A stretch of 64,000 bases of DNA, taken from Odobenus rosmarus divergens (lineage: Eukaryota; Chordata; Mammalia; Carnivora; Odobenidae). Under the pieces are notes generated by a model. That model searched no databases. It was given only the letters and a program-made list of their open reading frames with translations, and had not been told where the DNA came from. Location of the stretch: assembly GCF_000321225.1 (NCBI RefSeq), contig NW_004450382.1, positions 2,922,268 through 2,986,267 on the forward strand, in the 5' to 3' direction. Positions 24,479 through 64,000 of this stretch are shown one piece after another; positions within the stretch are counted from its first letter, which is position 1; every line of letters starts with the position of its first letter. A program made the position numbers and the translations under genes.

Positions 24479-25082
24479 GGGACATCTGGTTTTTATTTTT
24501 GTTTTTATTTTTATTTTTTCAGCCTCCAAACCGTTTATTTATCCCGACTTGGGGGTGGAGGTCGCTGGGGGCGGCGAAGCGGGCACAGTATTGCGGGGTG
24601 GCAGGGCCCGGTGCAGGCGGGTCGGGCAGGCGTGGCCTTCACGCGAAGGTGGAGCCGTTCCAGCCCACGTTGGCCGCGTTCACGTCGTAGTAGTTGATGT
24701 AGAGCCTATCCGGGCTGACGCGCAGGCGCTCGGCCAGCAGGCCGCCCAGCAGCTTGCTGTAGGAGCGGTTCTGCGCGCCTCCGATCTTGCCGATGCTGTG
24801 CAGACTGCAGAGCGCGCACGGCTCCCTTGAGCCGCCGAAGGCCATGAGCTGGTCTGAGACCACGTGCACTGCGATGTCCTGGGCCGGCTTGCCGGTGGCC
24901 TGCGCCAGCTGCACAGTGAGCTCAGAAAGGAGCCCGTCCGGCACGGAGGCGCGGGGGACGTTGGTGTTCACCACGAACATCGGCATGCTGGCGGAGAAAC
25001 GGCGAGGACTGGTGCACAGGAACTAACCGACGCGCGTCCGGCAGCAGCCCGGGAACCTGAGCTCCGGGACATCTGGTTTTTA
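24479..25082 (-). mobile_element. L1-mediated processed retrocopy of MIF mRNA
   Basis: The body (24496-25065) is a reverse-transcribed, intronless MIF transcript with about 79 bp of 5' leader, the full coding region and the 3' untranslated region. On the minus strand the 3' end has AATAAA about 20 bp before an A-rich tail (24496-24519 on the plus strand reads T-rich with A interruptions). The 17-bp gggacatctggttttta stands at 24479-24495 and again at 25066-25082. Together these are the marks of L1-driven retroposition into AT-rich DNA. The body is strikingly GC-rich compared with its surroundings. Confidence 0.95.
24639..24986 (-). CDS. MIF-like retrocopy, intact 115-codon frame
   Basis: Macrophage migration inhibitory factor is a trimeric cytokine and tautomerase of 115 residues. 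This intronless copy keeps the full length with no stop or frameshift, starting at ATG 24984-24986 and ending with TGA at 24639-24641. Family hallmarks seen: Pro2 (catalytic base after Met removal), Lys33, Ile65, Tyr96 and Asn98 of the tautomerase pocket, and the Cys57-Ala-Leu-Cys60 motif. Unusual residues are Asp37 where the family has a pocket Tyr, Ser44 where I expect Pro, and Gly81 where I expect Cys. The Asp37 change would be expected to disturb the active site. No promoter is evident, since retrocopies bring none, and the copy lies in gene-poor repeat DNA. It could be a recent silent pseudogene whose frame has not yet decayed, or an expressed retrogene. I favour the first because of the changes at conserved positions. 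Residue comparison with the parent is from memory. Confidence 0.8.
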   Translation of the reverse strand: MPMFVVNTNVPRASVPDGLLSELTVQLAQATGKPAQDIAVHVVSDQLMAFGGSREPCALCSLHSIGKIGGAQNRSYSKLLGGLLAERLRVSPDRLYINYYDVNAANVGWNGSTFA

Positions 25083-25474
25083 GAAAGAGTTAAGATGAAG
25101 TAAGAAGGCCAGCCTGGTTGATTCCCTTACAGAGGTTCCAAGTGCTGAACACAGTGCTTCTCGGTTTTTCTTTGCTACTTTGCTCTGTATGTTAGCTTTA
25201 TTCTCTCTGGCCGACTGTCCCCATGAGCTATGGTTCTATTAGGAAGGAGAAAAGAGGGAACAGATGTTGGGTAGGTGACCTACAATGTCTGTAACAGGCC
25301 TCCCGCCTGTTATATGGTTGATCCAGTTTGGGTCAGGTGCCCACTCACTGACCAATCACTGAGACTTGGATGACAGAATCATATAAGAAAATGGCAGCAC
25401 CCATTTACTGCAAGAGTGGTAGAAATGACATTGTTTCCTCAAACCAGGGAACTTATCCCAGGAGAAGAAAGAGA
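25083..25474. other. Intergenic DNA, no gene recognised
   Basis: This is the target-site neighbourhood of the MIF retrocopy, with no gene or promoter-like feature visible. Confidence 0.5.
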
Positions 25475-26010
25475 TCCTTTATTTGTTATCCACTGTTGCT
25501 GACAAATTACCTCAAAACTTGGTGGCTTAAGACCACAAACATTTACTATCAAAGAGTTTCTGTAGGTCAGGAATCCAGGTGTGGCTTAGCTGGTATCTCT
25601 GATTCAAACCCTATCTGTCACAAGGCTGCAATTAAGATGTTGTTCGAGGTACAGTGTTGAGGCTTAATGGCAGCAGATCTGCTTCCGAGGTCCCTCACAT
25701 GGCTGTTGGCAGGCCTCAGGTCCTCACTGGCTGTTAGCTGGAGACATTAGCCCCTTGACCTGTGTCTTTCCATTGAGGCAGCGCACAACAGGGCAGCTGG
25801 TTTTCCTCAGAGTGAGGGAGTGAAAGAGTGAAGGGGGCGCCCAAGACAGAAGCCACAGCCTTTTTGTAACCTAATCTCTGAAGTTCTGTTATAGTTTTTA
25901 GAAGGAAGTTGCCAGGTCCAGCCCGCGTTCAAGGCGAGAGGGTGTGAAGACCGGGAGGTGGACATCATCAGGGGACCATTGGACAGGCTGCCTACCACAG
26001 GTTCTAGGCA
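25475..26010 (+). repeat. Old interspersed repeat, ERVL/LTR-like
   Basis: It begins near ttgttatccactgttgctga and continues caaattacctcaaaacttgg, tggcttaagaccacaaac, then gtaggtcaggaatccaggt. It ends near ggctgcctaccacagg. This is a widespread ancient mammalian repeat, and the copy at 19970-20320 seems to belong to the same family. The subfamily is not assignable by eye. Confidence 0.55.
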
Positions 26011-26429
26011 GGTAATATGATAACACTACACGGAACAGTGACACACTGAATCCAAAACAGGGTGATTACAGTCTATTACAAACAAGCTGAGTCTGTAGGA
26101 AAAGCCTTGCGATTAAGATGACGCTATCAGAAGGATGTTAATGCAAAATGTGCTAACAGGTGGTAGTAATGCTTACAGAAGGTTTTACAAACCATTTTTA
26201 TTAAATATGGAACAGATGCAAAATGGTATTTATAAAAGAGATGCGAGATAGAAAGAGTAGTGATAAAACGGAGGTGCGTGCATACAGGATCATCTCAGCC
26301 GGTGTAAGATAAAGGGGATGGCCATCAGTATTGAAGCCTCCGATGCTCCCCTCTTCCTTCCCCGTCTGGAGCTCGCTGTCACCCTGAATTTTGCAATCAT
26401 TATTCACTTGCTCGTATCCTTACCCAAGA

Positions 26430-27300
26430 TATTGTTTGGTCTTCCCTGCCTTGGACTTTGTATAAATGGGATCACACTCTATGTATTTCTCTGTGATTTG
26501 CTTCTTTCACTCAAGATTATGTTTCTGAGATTTATCCAGTTGATGTGTTCACACTGATGTTTCCAATTTGACCCAAACTTCTCTAAGCTCTTCATATATC
26601 ACTGGAATGAATACAAGAGCAAACTCACTTGTATTATTTGAGCCATCAGCTTTCTCTTCACTTTTCGATACAACACTGGATGGCTATCCTGCGACTCATC
26701 TCTATATATATTAGTGGACATTGGGGTTAGTTCCGTATTTTTGCTACATAAATAGTGCTGCTATGAAAAACACAGGGTTCCTGGTACACCTGTGCAAACA
26801 TTCCTTCACGGGATATCCCTGGGAAAGGAACTGCGGGATCAAATGTATATGGATGTTCAGCCTTAAGAGATACTACCAGGGCGCCTGGGTGGCTCAGATG
26901 GTTAAGCGTCTGCCTTCAGCTCAGGTCATGATCCCAGGGTCCTGGGATCGAGTCCCGCATCAGGCTCCCTGCTCCTTGGGAGCCTGCTTCTCCCTCTGCC
27001 TCTCTCTCTCTCTCTGTCTCTCATGAATAAATAAATAAAATCTTAAAAAAGAAAAATAAATAAAACACTATACTTCTAAAAAAAAAAGAGATACTGCCAG
27101 ATTGTTTTCCAAAGTGATTGTAGTGATTCACACACTTCTACCAGCAGTGAATAAATGTTCCAGTTGTTCCAAATCCAATCCAATATTTGATGTCTGACTT
27201 AAATTTTTTTGTCAATCTGGAAGGTATAAAATGAATTTCATTGAGGTTTTGATTTGCATTTCACATGAGCTGTGTATTTTTTCACCACACTGGCAAGTGC
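26430..27300 (-). mobile_element. L1 3'-region relic, antisense, split by a CAN-SINE
   Basis: It reads as the reverse complement of old L1 3' sequence, including ttgttttccaaagtgattgt and taccagcagtg. The CAN-SINE at 26880-27085 interrupts it, and the text resumes in register after the duplication. Confidence 0.65.
26880..27085 (+). mobile_element. CAN-SINE, sense, inserted in an L1 relic
   Basis: It has the head GGGCGCCTGGGTGGCTCAG and a long A-rich tail. The duplication agagatactaccag (before) and agagatactgccag (after, at about 27089) marks the insertion. Confidence 0.9.
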
Positions 27301-27524
27301 AATCCAGTGATTGAACAAGACTCTAAACTCTACACTCAAGTCATAGCCACCATCCATGTAACTATTTATAAGTTGTTGTTACCTTGACTCATTGTCATAC
27401 CAAATTCTTTCCTTAAAAGTTAAATGCAAAGAATCAAGATCTGTAATAATAACTTAGTGTAATGCCTATGTTGCGAAATGGTGTATGGTAGAAAGTCAAA
27501 CAATGAGTAAAGAAAATAATTTTC

Positions 27525-27640
27525 GGGGTACCTGGCTGGCTCAGTTGGTGGAGTATGCGACTCTTGATCTTGGGGTCGTGAGTTCGAGCCCCACATTGGG
27601 TGTAGAGATTACTTAAAAATAAAATCTTAAAAAAAAAAGA
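27525..27640 (+). mobile_element. Short CAN-SINE type, sense
   Basis: It reads ggggtacctggctggctcag, gggtcgtgagttcgagcccc, tgggtgtagagattactt, then an A-rich tail. Confidence 0.85.
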
Positions 27641-27950
27641 AAAGAAAAACTAATGATGTAATGTAGGGTGATTAACATAACAATAAAAAAATTTAAAAAA
27701 AAGAAAAGAATTTTCACGGGCACTGTCCTCCTTTTGCATTTATTTTGATGTATTATATGAAGGTGTTGAAGAAAATTAAGGGGGAAGTGAGTCATGCCCC
27801 TCTAGTTCATATTTATACATCATCTTTGCTGCCCTGAAGGGTATACACACAAAGGAGCGGACCCCAGCAGATGGTAGTGCTTTTAAAGTCTTAAGTAGAA
27901 TTTACACACTTAGAGATTTACAGTGAAGTGTTAAAAAGGAATTGCTTTTG

Positions 27951-28147
27951 GGATGCCTGGGTGGCTCAGTTGGTAGAGCGTCTGCTTTTGGCTCAGGTCA
28001 TGATCCCAGGGTCCTGGGATCGAGCTCCGCGTCGGGCTCCTTCCTCAGCAGGGAGCCTGCTTCTCCCTTTCCCTCTGCCTGCCACTCCCCCTGCTTGTGC
28101 TCTCTCTCTCTGTCAAATAAATAAATAAAATCGTAAAAAAAAAAAAG
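27951..28147 (+). mobile_element. CAN-SINE, sense, with target-site duplication
   Basis: Full-length copy with the head GGGATGCCTGGGTGGCTCAG. The flanks aaaaaggaattgcttt and aaaaaggaattacttt form the duplication. Confidence 0.9.
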
Positions 28148-28569
28148 GAATTACTTTCCTTAGATGTTATTCTGCATGGTCAACATTGGACTACAAACAT
28201 GCTGAAGTTGGGATTGATTAAAATGTTAAACTTAGTGAGGTCACATCCTGATTGGACTATACCCAAGAAACACGTTTCAGGACAAGTCAAAGTTCCAAGT
28301 ATAACACAAGCTGCAAAGGGGCAAGAAATCAGGTGATCAGGACTGGCTGGTGGCGGTCTGTTCTTAGAAGCAGAGCTGAAGAAATGGAACTTGCTGGCTG
28401 CTTGGATGAACTCTGATGCCCGCCTGGACCCCAGGTGTCTGAGTGGGCCTGCCTTGGGATAGAGGCCAGCAGCGACAGAACAGGCAGTGCTCCTGGGGGT
28501 GCTCCTAATGTTGCCCTTGGAGCTTCCTTCTGTCAAAGCTAGCGCAGAAAACAGACCAAGAGGACTTCT
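28148..28569. other. Intergenic DNA, no gene recognised
   Basis: A minus-strand 131-codon open frame at 28180-28575 has no recognised domain or splice context. I consider it a chance frame. Confidence 0.45.
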
Positions 28570-29480
28570 GCTCACATACTGGTGGAGTATAAACTTGCAA
28601 TAATTTTGAAAAGCAATTTAGCAGAGCATCAAGACCTTAAACATGTTCCTATTGGCTGACTATGTAATTCCAACCTGAGGAATCTTCCCAATCACTCGTG
28701 TTATTGAGGATGAAATAAACTCATTCGCATTCTCTCAAGAAACATTAAGAGGCTACAGACACAGAAACCCAGGGAAGTCTAAACATCCCAGCCTGGGAAG
28801 TGCACAGACCCGATGTAGTTGTGGGTTTTGCCAGCCCGAGAAACTACGCAGAGGTTTCTCAACGTGCTACCTCTACCCCTAGTACTCTCGTGCTTGGTTA
28901 CCCCCCTGTCTGCGCTAGCATTCCTTTACTGACTCCTGCTTACTTTGTTTCTACAGCCACATTTTTTGGCAAGACTGCCTCTTAGTTGACTTTCTCAGTA
29001 CTTCTTTGAACTTTGAGAAAGAGAATCCGATTGGCCAGATCATCTTTCCAAACTAGGCAAGTAATGGGTTTTTGCCAGCAAAGGCATTGGCTGCCCTTGG
29101 ATCAGATGTCCTCCTGTGGCCCAATCAGCTGGGGATAAGAGGGAACAGCCCACCCATAACCGCTCAGTGCAGAGACCAGTGGTGAGGTCAGTTTCCCTTA
29201 TAAAGGACTTTGGGCTGGCAAATACTGTAATGGACATCTCAAAGGAACCTAAGAAAAAAGTTCGGAGATGGAGCCAAGAGGTGCATTACACACACGAATG
29301 TTGAAAAACCCTAATGACCATCAACAGAGCAGTAGGATAAATTCTGGGCTGCGGGTATGGCACAATGAACAGCGAATGCAACGACTTTGAGGGATATTGA
29401 ACACGGGGAAATGGTAACAAAATATTAAATGAAAAAGCAGACCATAAAACTGCATGTACAGTATGATCAGAATTCTCTAA
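28570..29480 (+). repeat. Old L1-like 3' fragments with unassigned DNA between
   Basis: The segments at about 28575-28760 and 29290-29480 resemble old L1/HAL1 3' wording (gtggagtataaacttgc; accctaatgaccatcaacag). The 0.5 kb between them is not recognised and may be an inserted element or the result of rearrangement. Confidence 0.45.
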
Positions 29481-29689
29481 GAAAAAAACCCTTTTGTTTA
29501 TTTTTTTAATCTGTAAGGGAAAGTTAACGGTTAGTGGTGTAATGACTGGTGATTTAAATGTTCTTGATTTCGTCGTGTAGCTTTCAAACGTTGCATAATG
29601 AACAGATACTATTTTTATAATGAGGGTAAATACTAAGTATTTGTTAAAAGTTCACGTTCCTCACTTTTAACTGGGTTCTCAGGACGGGC

Positions 29690-30720
29690 CAGCTCTCTCT
29701 TGCCTTATCTCCGGGCTCTCAGCCCAGGGGACCCCAGCCTCCCCGCCGCCCCCCCCACCCCGGCTCGTCTACCCTCCAGTGGTTGGAGCGGGGGGCTCTC
29801 CCGCCCACACCAGGGCCAAGCTCCTCTCGCTCGATTCTGTCACCTCTCTCACGTTGCCCCTTCTCCAGTCTCGAAAAATGTCACTTTTCTGAACCATCCG
29901 CGGTCTTTACCCCACACTACTTTTCTAACCAAAAAAGGCTGGCACAGAGGGCTCTTGGCTCGGCTCACGGCGCCAGCGCTCCCCCGGTCGGGTCGGGCTC
30001 CCCAGACGCTCTCTCCCTCGCCGGGCCAAGTCCGGCCCCGCAGCGCCCTCCCCCGGGATCGGCGATCTTCGCCCGGCCCAGCCCCGCAGCGCCCTCCCCC
30101 GGGATCTGCGATCCCCCTCCCGACCCGGCTCGGCAGCGCCCTCCCCCGGGATCCGCGATTCCCCGCCCCGCCCAGCCCCGCAGCGCCCTCCCCCACGATC
30201 CGCGCTCCCCGTCCCGACCGGGCCCCGCAGCGCCCTCCCCCCGGATCTGCGCTCCCCCTACTGACCCGGCCCCGCAACGCCCTCCCTCCGGATCCGCGCT
30301 CCCCCGCCGGGCGGGGTCAGGTCCGTTCCGCGGCGCCCCGCCTGCTTCCGCCTTCCGGCTGGTCCCAAACTCTGCCCTGCGCGCGTGTTCCCGGCCGGCC
30401 ATGGCTCCGCTCCGTTTCTCGGCCAACGTGTCTTGGCTGTTCCCGGAGCTCCCCGGGCTCCCCGCGCGGCTCCGGGCGGCCGGCAGCTCGGGCTTCGAGG
30501 CCGCGGAGGTGGCCTGGCCGTACGTGGAGCAGCCCGAGGCACTGGAGCGCGCGGCGCGGGAAGCGGGGCTGCGGCTGGTGCTGATCAACACGCCCCCTGG
30601 TGCGCCGCGGGGCCGAGGCGGGGGGCAGCGGGAGGCCCGAGGACGCGAGCCGGGGCTGAAGCCCGTTCTCTCCGCAGGAGACCGAGAGAAAGGGGAAATG
30701 GGGCTGGGGGCCGTTCCCGG
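29690..30720 (+). promoter_or_regulatory. CpG island and probable HYI promoter
   Basis: GC content and CpG frequency rise sharply at about 29.7 kb and stay high through HYI exon 1 and into intron 1. No TATA box stands at a useful position before the start codon, so a dispersed CpG-island promoter is expected. The island holds a 47-bp GC-rich tandem repeat and many C-rich boxes of the kind bound by Sp/KLF factors. The transcription start was not located. Confidence 0.75.
30036..30316 (+). repeat. 47-bp GC-rich tandem repeat, six units
   Basis: The word cagcgccctc begins units at 30041, 30087, 30134, 30181 and 30228, and its variant caacgccctc begins one at 30275. The spacing is 46, 47, 47, 47 and 47 bp. 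Each unit has cagcgccctcccc, then gatcNgcg, then a C-rich spacer. The array ends about 85 bp before the HYI start codon. Confidence 0.93.
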
Positions 30721-32971
30721 GAGGCAAGCGGCCTTCCGAGAGGGGCTGGAGCAGGCAGTGCTGTACGCCAAGGCTCTGGGCTGTCCCAGGTATCCTACCC
30801 TCTCCTCCACCTCCTCCCCATCCTGCCCTGTCCCCTCCAAGACCCTGCCCCACGTCTGGGGTCTGGAAGAACGGAACGCCAGGTTGGAGAGGTTCGGGAG
30901 TCAGCGCACGGGCCCTTCTCCACTCTGCCAGCCCCGGTCCTTTGTAAATTGCCTTTTGTGTTTTATTTGTCCTGTGTCATTCTCAGCTGGCTACTCTTTC
31001 AGGCTGGGATCCTGTGCCAGGAGCTGCCTGGCTAGGGAGATAGCAAAGTAAACCTACGGAGTGATCCATTGTTGGAAGGGTCAGTTTATGGCACCTGTTT
31101 GAGATCAGAGGAAGCTTCTTACAGGTAGTGATGTTGAGCTGGGTCTCAAAGGAATGAACAGGCATTTGCTTGATAGAAGGAACACTGGAGGCGAGGATGC
31201 AGCGGCCAGAGACAAGAGAAGGCTTGGGGTGCTCAGCAGAGTTCCTGAGGCTGGAGATGTGGCCCTTTGGAGCTGGGTGCAGCCAAGAAAGATCAGGAGA
31301 TGGCAGCAGGAGGTGGAAGAGGCACGGTGGGGCTGATCAAATAAATGTCAGGCCCCGCTGAGGGTAAGCGGGTTGTGATGGAACCGGCAACAGGGGTCAT
31401 TACTGGTGAGTGGTGGGGGCCGAAAGCAGATGGGAAGACTTTAAGCAACAGATGCAAGGCTTGGAGACAGGCAGCTCGGAATACTTAAGGGAAAGGGTCA
31501 AAATACTTGTTAGGGAGGGAGGCTGTCGTGCATGTTTATAGCCCCAGGAGAGGGCCCGCTGGAAAGGAGAGGTAGAGGACAGCGTTGGCTAAATGAGAGG
31601 TCTCTGCGGCGGGAGGATGGGGTGACCCTCAGAAGGTATCTCAGGCTGACACAGGAGGGCAGGTGACAGCCCAGCCAGAGGGGGGCGGGGGGCTGGGAGG
31701 GCAGCTGGAGGCGGCACACACTGGGAGCCAGAGGAACGAGGGCCCTGCAGTCAGGATGGCCTCCCCAGCCTCCTCCAGTGCCACCTTCCCCCAGGGTTCA
31801 CCTGATGGCTGGCCGGGTACCCCAGGGGGCTGACCGAGCAGCAGTCAGGAGCGAAATGGAGACGGTTTTTCTGGAGAACCTGAGGCACGCAGCTGGGGTT
31901 TTGGCCCAGGTGAGACCCAAGGACATACAGACACGCATACTTACGTGAATGCCTGCGCGTGTGGAGGGGGGCGCACAGCGGGGCGAGCAAATGAGGCACG
32001 AGGCCGGGCACTAGCCCAGCTCAGGGAATGGTGAGGGCCTTCACCAGTGACTGGCCGGGAGGGGAACGGAACTGGAGCAGAGCTCTGTTCACGGGTCCCC
32101 GGTGGTGCTAGGAGAGCCTCGTGGGACTGCTGGAGCCCATCAATACCCGCATCACGGACCCCCGGTACTTCCTGGACACCCCCCAGCAGGGTAGGACCGC
32201 AGCCCTGTGCCCCCCCAGCCTCCTCTGATCCTCGTGCTCTCCTTGGGTCTCACGGCCCCCTCCCCGGTTTCTCTCCCAGCGGCAGCCATCTTACAGAAGG
32301 TTGGAAGACCCAACCTCCAGTTACAGATGGTAGGTGGAAGAAAGGGAGTGCTTCTCAGAAGGCCCATGTTCCCCACATCTGCGGAGGATGGGGTGGGGGA
32401 CCAGGGGGCCTGCAGGGTCTCTGACTAGTGTTCTCTACTCAGGACCTATTCCACTGGCAGATCATGGATGGGAACCTGACAGGAAACATACGGGAGTTCC
32501 TGCCCCTCGTTGGTGAGAGGGGTCTTTCTTTGCTCGTCTGCTGTGCTCCCACCCCTTCAACCCCCACGCCCCCTCACATTTGTTCCTCAGGCCTCAGCCG
32601 GAGCCTGGGCCCCACACCTGCCCCCATCTGTGTCTAGGGCACGTGCAGGTGGCACAGGTCCCGGGCCGGGGGGAGCCTGACAGCCCCGGGGAGCTGAACT
32701 TCCCCTATCTATTCCAACTGCTGGAGGATGAAGGCTACAGGGGCTTTGTGGGCTGCGAGTACCGGCCTCAAGGTGAGGGGGGTGGCGCTGGGGCCCCAGA
32801 CCAGGCCCTGGGGCAGGGAGCTCTGGAGGGACAGGTATTGGACATGGCTGCTTTTCTCCTCACCGGCTAAGACGCGGCCACCTCCCTCTCTCCTCAGGAG
32901 ACACAGTAGAGGGCTTGAATTGGCTTCGTTCGTACTGGGATAGGCAGGGCCGCCCACAGGCTGGCCGGTGA
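30401..32971 (+). CDS. HYI: Putative hydroxypyruvate isomerase, eight coding exons
   Basis: HYI belongs to the xylose-isomerase-like TIM-barrel family. Its bacterial relative interconverts hydroxypyruvate and tartronate semialdehyde; the mammalian reaction is assigned by similarity. Coding exons: 30401-30599, 30678-30789, 31795-31909, 32112-32190, 32280-32329, 32443-32512, 32638-32772, 32898-32971. All introns are GT-AG and phases agree. The joined frame is 834 nt, giving 277 residues, the same length as I recall for human. The start is MAPLRFSAN in a good context (gccATGG). Likely metal and catalytic residues are Glu150 (LLEPIN), Asp186 (MDLFHW), Gln212 (HVQVAQ) and Glu249 (GCEY); their spacing fits the family. 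No signal peptide or membrane segment is seen, so the protein is probably cytosolic. The gene is convergent with SZT2. No break or truncation was found. Confidence 0.96.
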
Positions 32972-33033
32972 GGTCCTGCCCTGCCCCCGCCTGCCTCTGT
33001 GGGACAGGGCGCCGAGCAGCCTGCATCGCCCGA

Positions 33034-33039
33034 ATTAAA
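33034..33039 (+). terminator. HYI: HYI poly(A) signal (ATTAAA)
   Basis: ATTAAA, the commonest variant signal, lies 63 bp after the HYI stop. A GT-rich run follows 24 bp later and could serve as the downstream element. No AATAAA lies closer. Confidence 0.75.
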
Positions 33040-33060
33040 GACCACCTGCTCAACATTTTC

Positions 33061-33062
<2 letters not shown>

Positions 33063-33094
<32 letters not shown>
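33063..33094 (+). repeat. (GT)16 microsatellite after the HYI poly(A) signal
   Basis: Sixteen perfect GT units start just downstream of the probable cleavage point. It is likely length-polymorphic. Confidence 0.97.
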
Positions 33095-33096
<2 letters not shown>

Positions 33097-33809
33097 TTGG
33101 GCAGGTGGGGGACAGTGTCTAACCGCTCGCTCTCCCGGGGCTGCTTCCCTCCTGGTGAGAAGGGACGAGAAGCGACGAGAAGGGACATATGGCTCACACT
33201 CAAGTGCTCCACTCTCCTGTGCACACGGGGGTTTTTGAGTCCACCCCTTCATTTACACACCACAAACCGCAGGTCAGAGAGCTGAGGGACTGGCCTGTGG
33301 TCACAGAGGCTTCAGAGGCAGGGCTGACATTGGAACCAAGGTGTCATATCTCAACGGCAACGTCCAGCAATGATGTTCAAGTGGGAAATTAATACCAGAG
33401 GGCTCAACGTGGGGGTGGAGTGGCTGACGGCAATCCGAGACTTGGAGGCAGCGTTCAGGCAGAGGAGCTCTCGGGGAGAGTGCTTGCCACCTGGTGTGAA
33501 CTCCTGGGACTACACCAGGTGAGTAGGAAGGCGTAGTCCCTTTCTAGAAGGGCCCAGGGGCCTGAAAGGAGATGCGCACCTCAGGGAGTTGCTCTGCCCC
33601 TCTGGAGCGCTGGGCCGGTCAGCAGTGGCAAGTGCTCAGGAGGGCAGCTCCCACTGTGAGGCTGGGGCCGCAGACCCCTGAGATCTAGTCACAAAGGTTT
33701 TGGTGTCCTTCAGTGTCCGGGCCCAGAAGGGCTGGTCAGTCCTGCTTCAAGTGGGCAATCTTCCAGGCCCCCATGGTTCGAGGAACGGTGACATTCACTG
33801 GTTTGGGCC
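33095..33809. other. Space between the convergent HYI and SZT2 genes
   Basis: This should hold the SZT2 3' untranslated region on the minus strand. No canonical AATAAA or ATTAAA was seen on that strand before the HYI end, so SZT2 transcripts may use a variant signal or run into HYI. A MIR-like relic in antisense (ctgagggactggcctgtggt) lies at about 33245-33345. Confidence 0.5.

Positions 33810-64000
<30,191 letters not shown>

Noticed and set aside
5265..28147. tRNA genes suggested by A- and B-box-like words
   Set aside because: These are the tRNA-derived heads of CAN-SINEs, each followed by a SINE body and tail; no free-standing cloverleaf was seen.
29700..30853. Long overlapping open frames on both strands (up to 422 codons) around the CpG island
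   Set aside because: They arise from very GC-rich sequence and the 47-bp array. No family signal was seen, and only the part from 30401 to 30599 is coding, as HYI exon 1.
30790..31794. HYI intron 2 as a possible U12-type intron (donor gtatcct)
   Set aside because: No TCCTTAAC-like branch site is present near the acceptor, which has an ordinary U2 pyrimidine tract.

Overview
This window is mammalian nuclear DNA from a carnivore. The evidence is more than twenty copies of the lysine-tRNA-derived CAN-SINE, whose head reads GCGCCTGGGTGGCTCAG, with its characteristic (CT)n and AATAAA-rich tail. The subfamily wording looks caniform but not dog (bear, seal or weasel side). That last step is inference. 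There is no prokaryotic, plasmid, phage or CRISPR content.

The left half (about 1-29.7 kb) is intergenic and rich in repeats: CAN-SINEs in both orientations, several with visible target-site duplications and two nested pairs; old L1 fragments; an MaLR-type LTR; L2/MIR relics; and a CTTT microsatellite carrying a 50-N assembly gap. The one protein-coding object here is a processed retrocopy of MIF (macrophage migration inhibitory factor) on the minus strand at 24.5-25.1 kb. It has a poly(A) remnant, a 17-bp target-site duplication and a fully open 115-codon frame.

A CpG island at about 29.7-30.7 kb, containing a 47-bp GC-rich tandem repeat, marks the promoter of HYI (putative hydroxypyruvate isomerase). 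HYI is on the plus strand with eight coding exons from 30401 to 32971, and they join into exactly 277 codons plus a stop. Its neighbour on the minus strand is SZT2, the large KICSTOR subunit that restrains mTORC1. SZT2 fills 33.8 kb to the end of the window. I resolved 64 coding exons (63 complete and one cut by the window edge). They join without a frame break into 3154 codons plus a stop, so only the N-terminal part and its first exons lie beyond base 64000. HYI and SZT2 are convergent, with stop codons about 0.84 kb apart, matching my memory of the HYI-SZT2 arrangement on human chromosome 1p34.

I found no convincing undescribed system. The items most worth a second look are the intact MIF retrocopy, the duplicated flank around the N gap (probably an assembly artefact), the 47-bp promoter minisatellite, a GC-AG intron in SZT2, and a diverged repeat pair inside one SZT2 intron. 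Exon boundaries were read by eye from splice consensus, phase and protein continuity. They have not been checked against transcripts.
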